Assembly (NCBI GenBank): GCA_903912585.1
Contig: CAIWHY010000277.1
Location: 1-13,025 of the forward strand
Direction of reading: 5' to 3'
Length of the DNA stretch: 13,025 bases
Origin: an uncultured Thermoleophilia bacterium
GTDB lineage: Bacteria > Actinomycetota > Thermoleophilia > UBA2241
A program made the translations under genes and the position numbers. Positions 11,703-13,025 of the stretch are shown piece by piece. Below the pieces are notes generated by a model. That model saw only the letters and a list, made by a program, of their open reading frames with translations, was not told the origin of the DNA and made no database searches. The stretch's first letter is position 1. The number at the start of each line of letters is the position of its first letter.

Positions 11703-12359
11703 GTGAGCAATCGCACGCACGGCATCGAGGAGTACCTCGAGGCGCTGTTCAAGCTCGAGCGCGGCGAAGAGCCGGTGACCGTCAAGCGCGTCGCGGAGGA
11801 ACTGCGCGTGGCGCCGCCGTCGGTGTCGGAGATGCTGGGCAGGATGCGCGCCTCCGGGCTCGTGGAGGCGCCGGGCGGGGCGGGCGTGAAGCTCACCCCG
11901 GAGGGTGAGCTCGAGGGCGCCCGCCTGGTGCGCCGCCACCGACTCAGCGAGCGCTTCCTCGTGGACTATCTCGGCATGCCCTGGGACGCGGTCCACGACG
12001 AGGCCTGCAAGTTCGAGCACGTCCTGAGCCCGGAGGTCGAGGCGCGCCTCGCGGAGCAGCTCGGCGACCCCCGCACCTGCCCGCACGGCCACGTCATCCC
12101 GCAGGCGGACGGCTCGCTCGCGGAGGAGGCGCTCAGGCCGCTCTCGAGCTTCGCCGTCGGCGAGTCCGGCGTCATCGGCTGCATCGCCGAGGAGAGCGGC
12201 GACTTCCTGCGCTACCTCGCCTCTCTGGGCCTGCTGCCGGACACCCCGGTCGAAGTGGAGAGCGTGGCGCCCTTCGGGGGTCCCGTGCTCGTGCGCGTGG
12301 CCGGGTCCCAGTACGCGCTTGGGCGCGAGGTGGCGGGGAAGATCCTCGTGAGGGCGTAG
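11703..12359 (+). CDS. DtxR-family metal-dependent transcriptional repressor
   Basis: The 218-residue product has three parts: a winged helix-turn-helix (residues 1-70, with VAEELRVAPPSVSEMLGRM), a dimerisation and metal domain (71-140) and a C-terminal SH3/FeoA-like domain (about 145-218). With the GTG at 11703 as residue 1, the metal residues fall on the same numbers as in diphtheria DtxR: H79, E83 and H98 for the ancillary site, and C102, E105 and H106 for the primary site (segment VHDEACKFEHVLS). Position 10, methionine in DtxR and IdeR, is glutamate here (EEYL). The start is supported by CGGAGGA (11691-11697). Presence of C102 and of the adjacent iron box and feoB favours an iron sensor (IdeR-like) over a manganese sensor (MntR). 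feoB starts four bases after its stop, so the two form an operon. Confidence 0.93.
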   Translation: MSNRTHGIEEYLEALFKLERGEEPVTVKRVAEELRVAPPSVSEMLGRMRASGLVEAPGGAGVKLTPEGELEGARLVRRHRLSERFLVDYLGMPWDAVHDEACKFEHVLSPEVEARLAEQLGDPRTCPHGHVIPQADGSLAEEALRPLSSFAVGESGVIGCIAEESGDFLRYLASLGLLPDTPVEVESVAPFGGPVLVRVAGSQYALGREVAGKILVRA

Positions 12360-12363
12360 CGCC

Positions 12364-13025
12364 GTGGCGACCGTCCTCAGGCCACGGCGCAGAGTGCGCG
12401 CGGCGTCGGCGTCCGCGCCGGACAAGGGGCCGCGACCGCTCGTCGTGTGCGTCGCCGGCAACCCGAACGTCGGCAAGACGTCCCTGTACAACGCGCTCAC
12501 CGGTGCGGTCGGCGAGACCGCCAACTACGCCGGCGTGAGCGTCGCGGCGGCGTCGGTCTGCACGCACTGGGGCGAGCGGCGCGTGGAGGTCGTCGACCTG
12601 CCCGGAAGCTACGCGCTCGAGGGCCACGAGGGCGACCACGTCGTCGCGCGCGAGGCCCTGATGGAGCGGCGGCCGGACGTCGTCGTCGCGGTCGCCGACG
12701 CCACGAACCTCGCGCGCAGCCTGTACCTGCCGCTGCAGCTCCGCGACCTGGGCTACCGGGTCGCGCTCGCCGTCAACCTCTCGGACGAGGCCCGCCGCCG
12801 CCGGCGCGAGCCCGACGCGCGCGTGCTGGCGGAGGAGATGGGCATCCCCGTCGTGGCGACGGTGGCGCCGCGCGGCGAGGGCCTGCCCGAACTCCAGGTC
12901 GCGGCGCTCGAAGTCGCCGCCATCGAGGAGGTCTTTGAGGATCCCGGCCACATCGTGGGGACGCCGTTGCCCGCCGCGGCCGAGGCGCGGATCGCCGCGC
13001 TCGCGGCGGCGATCGCCGCCAAGGC
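12364..13025 (+). CDS. feoB: ferrous iron transporter FeoB, N-terminal GTPase part; 3' end outside the window
   Basis: FeoB is the inner-membrane Fe(II) transporter with a cytoplasmic G-protein domain. The 220 codons in view encode the G domain. G1 is GNPNVGKTSLYNALTG (from residue 32), the switch region is NYAGVSV, G3 is DLPGSYAL (from residue 78) and G4 is NLSD (138-141). A G5-like VAPRGEGL follows, then the helical linker. No transmembrane helix has been reached. The likely GTG start has only a weak ribosome site but lies four bases after the regulator stop, suggesting coupled translation. The first 25 or so residues are basic and alanine-rich, longer than in typical FeoB; a later GTG (12394) could be the real start. 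The frame has no stop up to the window end. No separate feoA lies between regulator and feoB. Confidence 0.93.
   Translation, partial: MATVLRPRRRVRAASASAPDKGPRPLVVCVAGNPNVGKTSLYNALTGAVGETANYAGVSVAAASVCTHWGERRVEVVDLPGSYALEGHEGDHVVAREALMERRPDVVVAVADATNLARSLYLPLQLRDLGYRVALAVNLSDEARRRRREPDARVLAEEMGIPVVATVAPRGEGLPELQVAALEVAAIEEVFEDPGHIVGTPLPAAAEARIAALAAAIAAK

Noticed and set aside
12447..12938. Alternative plus-strand frame inside feoB
   Set aside because: Arginine-rich shadow; the other frame shows G1, G3 and G4 motifs of FeoB.
1..13025. CRISPR array, insertion sequence, prophage or integrase
   Set aside because: No regularly spaced repeats, transposase-like proteins or phage genes were seen; base composition and codon use are even across the window apart from short promoter-like patches.

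Overview
The window is high-GC (roughly 70 %) bacterial chromosome. It has strong G/C at third codon positions, many GTG starts and good GGAGG-type ribosome sites. The gene order radA-carD-ispD-ispF and a CarD closely resembling the mycobacterial protein point to an Actinomycetota lineage, probably a deep-branching one (inference from gene content only; no 16S or marker phylogeny is in view). No insertion sequence, prophage, integrase or CRISPR array was seen. All genes look chromosomal and mostly housekeeping.

Layout. (1) 1-2798, plus strand: the 3' end of radA, carD, an unannotated small two-helix membrane protein in the slot where yacL-type PIN/TRAM genes often sit, then ispD and ispF of the MEP isoprenoid pathway. 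disA, which lies between radA and carD in mycobacteria, is absent. A good sigma-70-like promoter lies inside radA. ispF has no ATG/GTG/TTG start and seems to begin at ACG. (2) 2833-4966, minus strand: 5-formyltetrahydrofolate cyclo-ligase, a fused MobA-MobB molybdenum-cofactor protein and tatA. The last two fit together, because Mo-bisMGD enzymes are typical Tat cargo. tatA has its own promoter and a strongly folded 5' leader. (3) 5144-8720, plus strand: a V4R-GGDEF signalling protein with a degenerate active site but an intact inhibitory c-di-GMP site, rlmH (23S rRNA methyltransferase) and argS. (4) 8795-11350: an orphan BlaI/MecI-type repressor on the minus strand, divergent from an M42 metallo-aminopeptidase and an M55 D-aminopeptidase (DppA family). 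The spacer between them holds several inverted repeats. (5) 11452-13025: tRNA-Gly(CCC), then a DtxR-family metalloregulator preceded by an almost ideal iron box and followed four bases later by the start of feoB, which runs off the window. This is a self-contained iron-responsive ferrous-uptake unit.

The strongest candidates for something undescribed are the BlaI/M42/M55 arrangement (a possible cell-wall-peptide-responsive peptidase module), the V4R sensor joined to a probably inactive GGDEF domain, the small membrane protein between carD and ispD, and the ACG start of ispF. All functional links are inferred from motifs and context; no database search was run.
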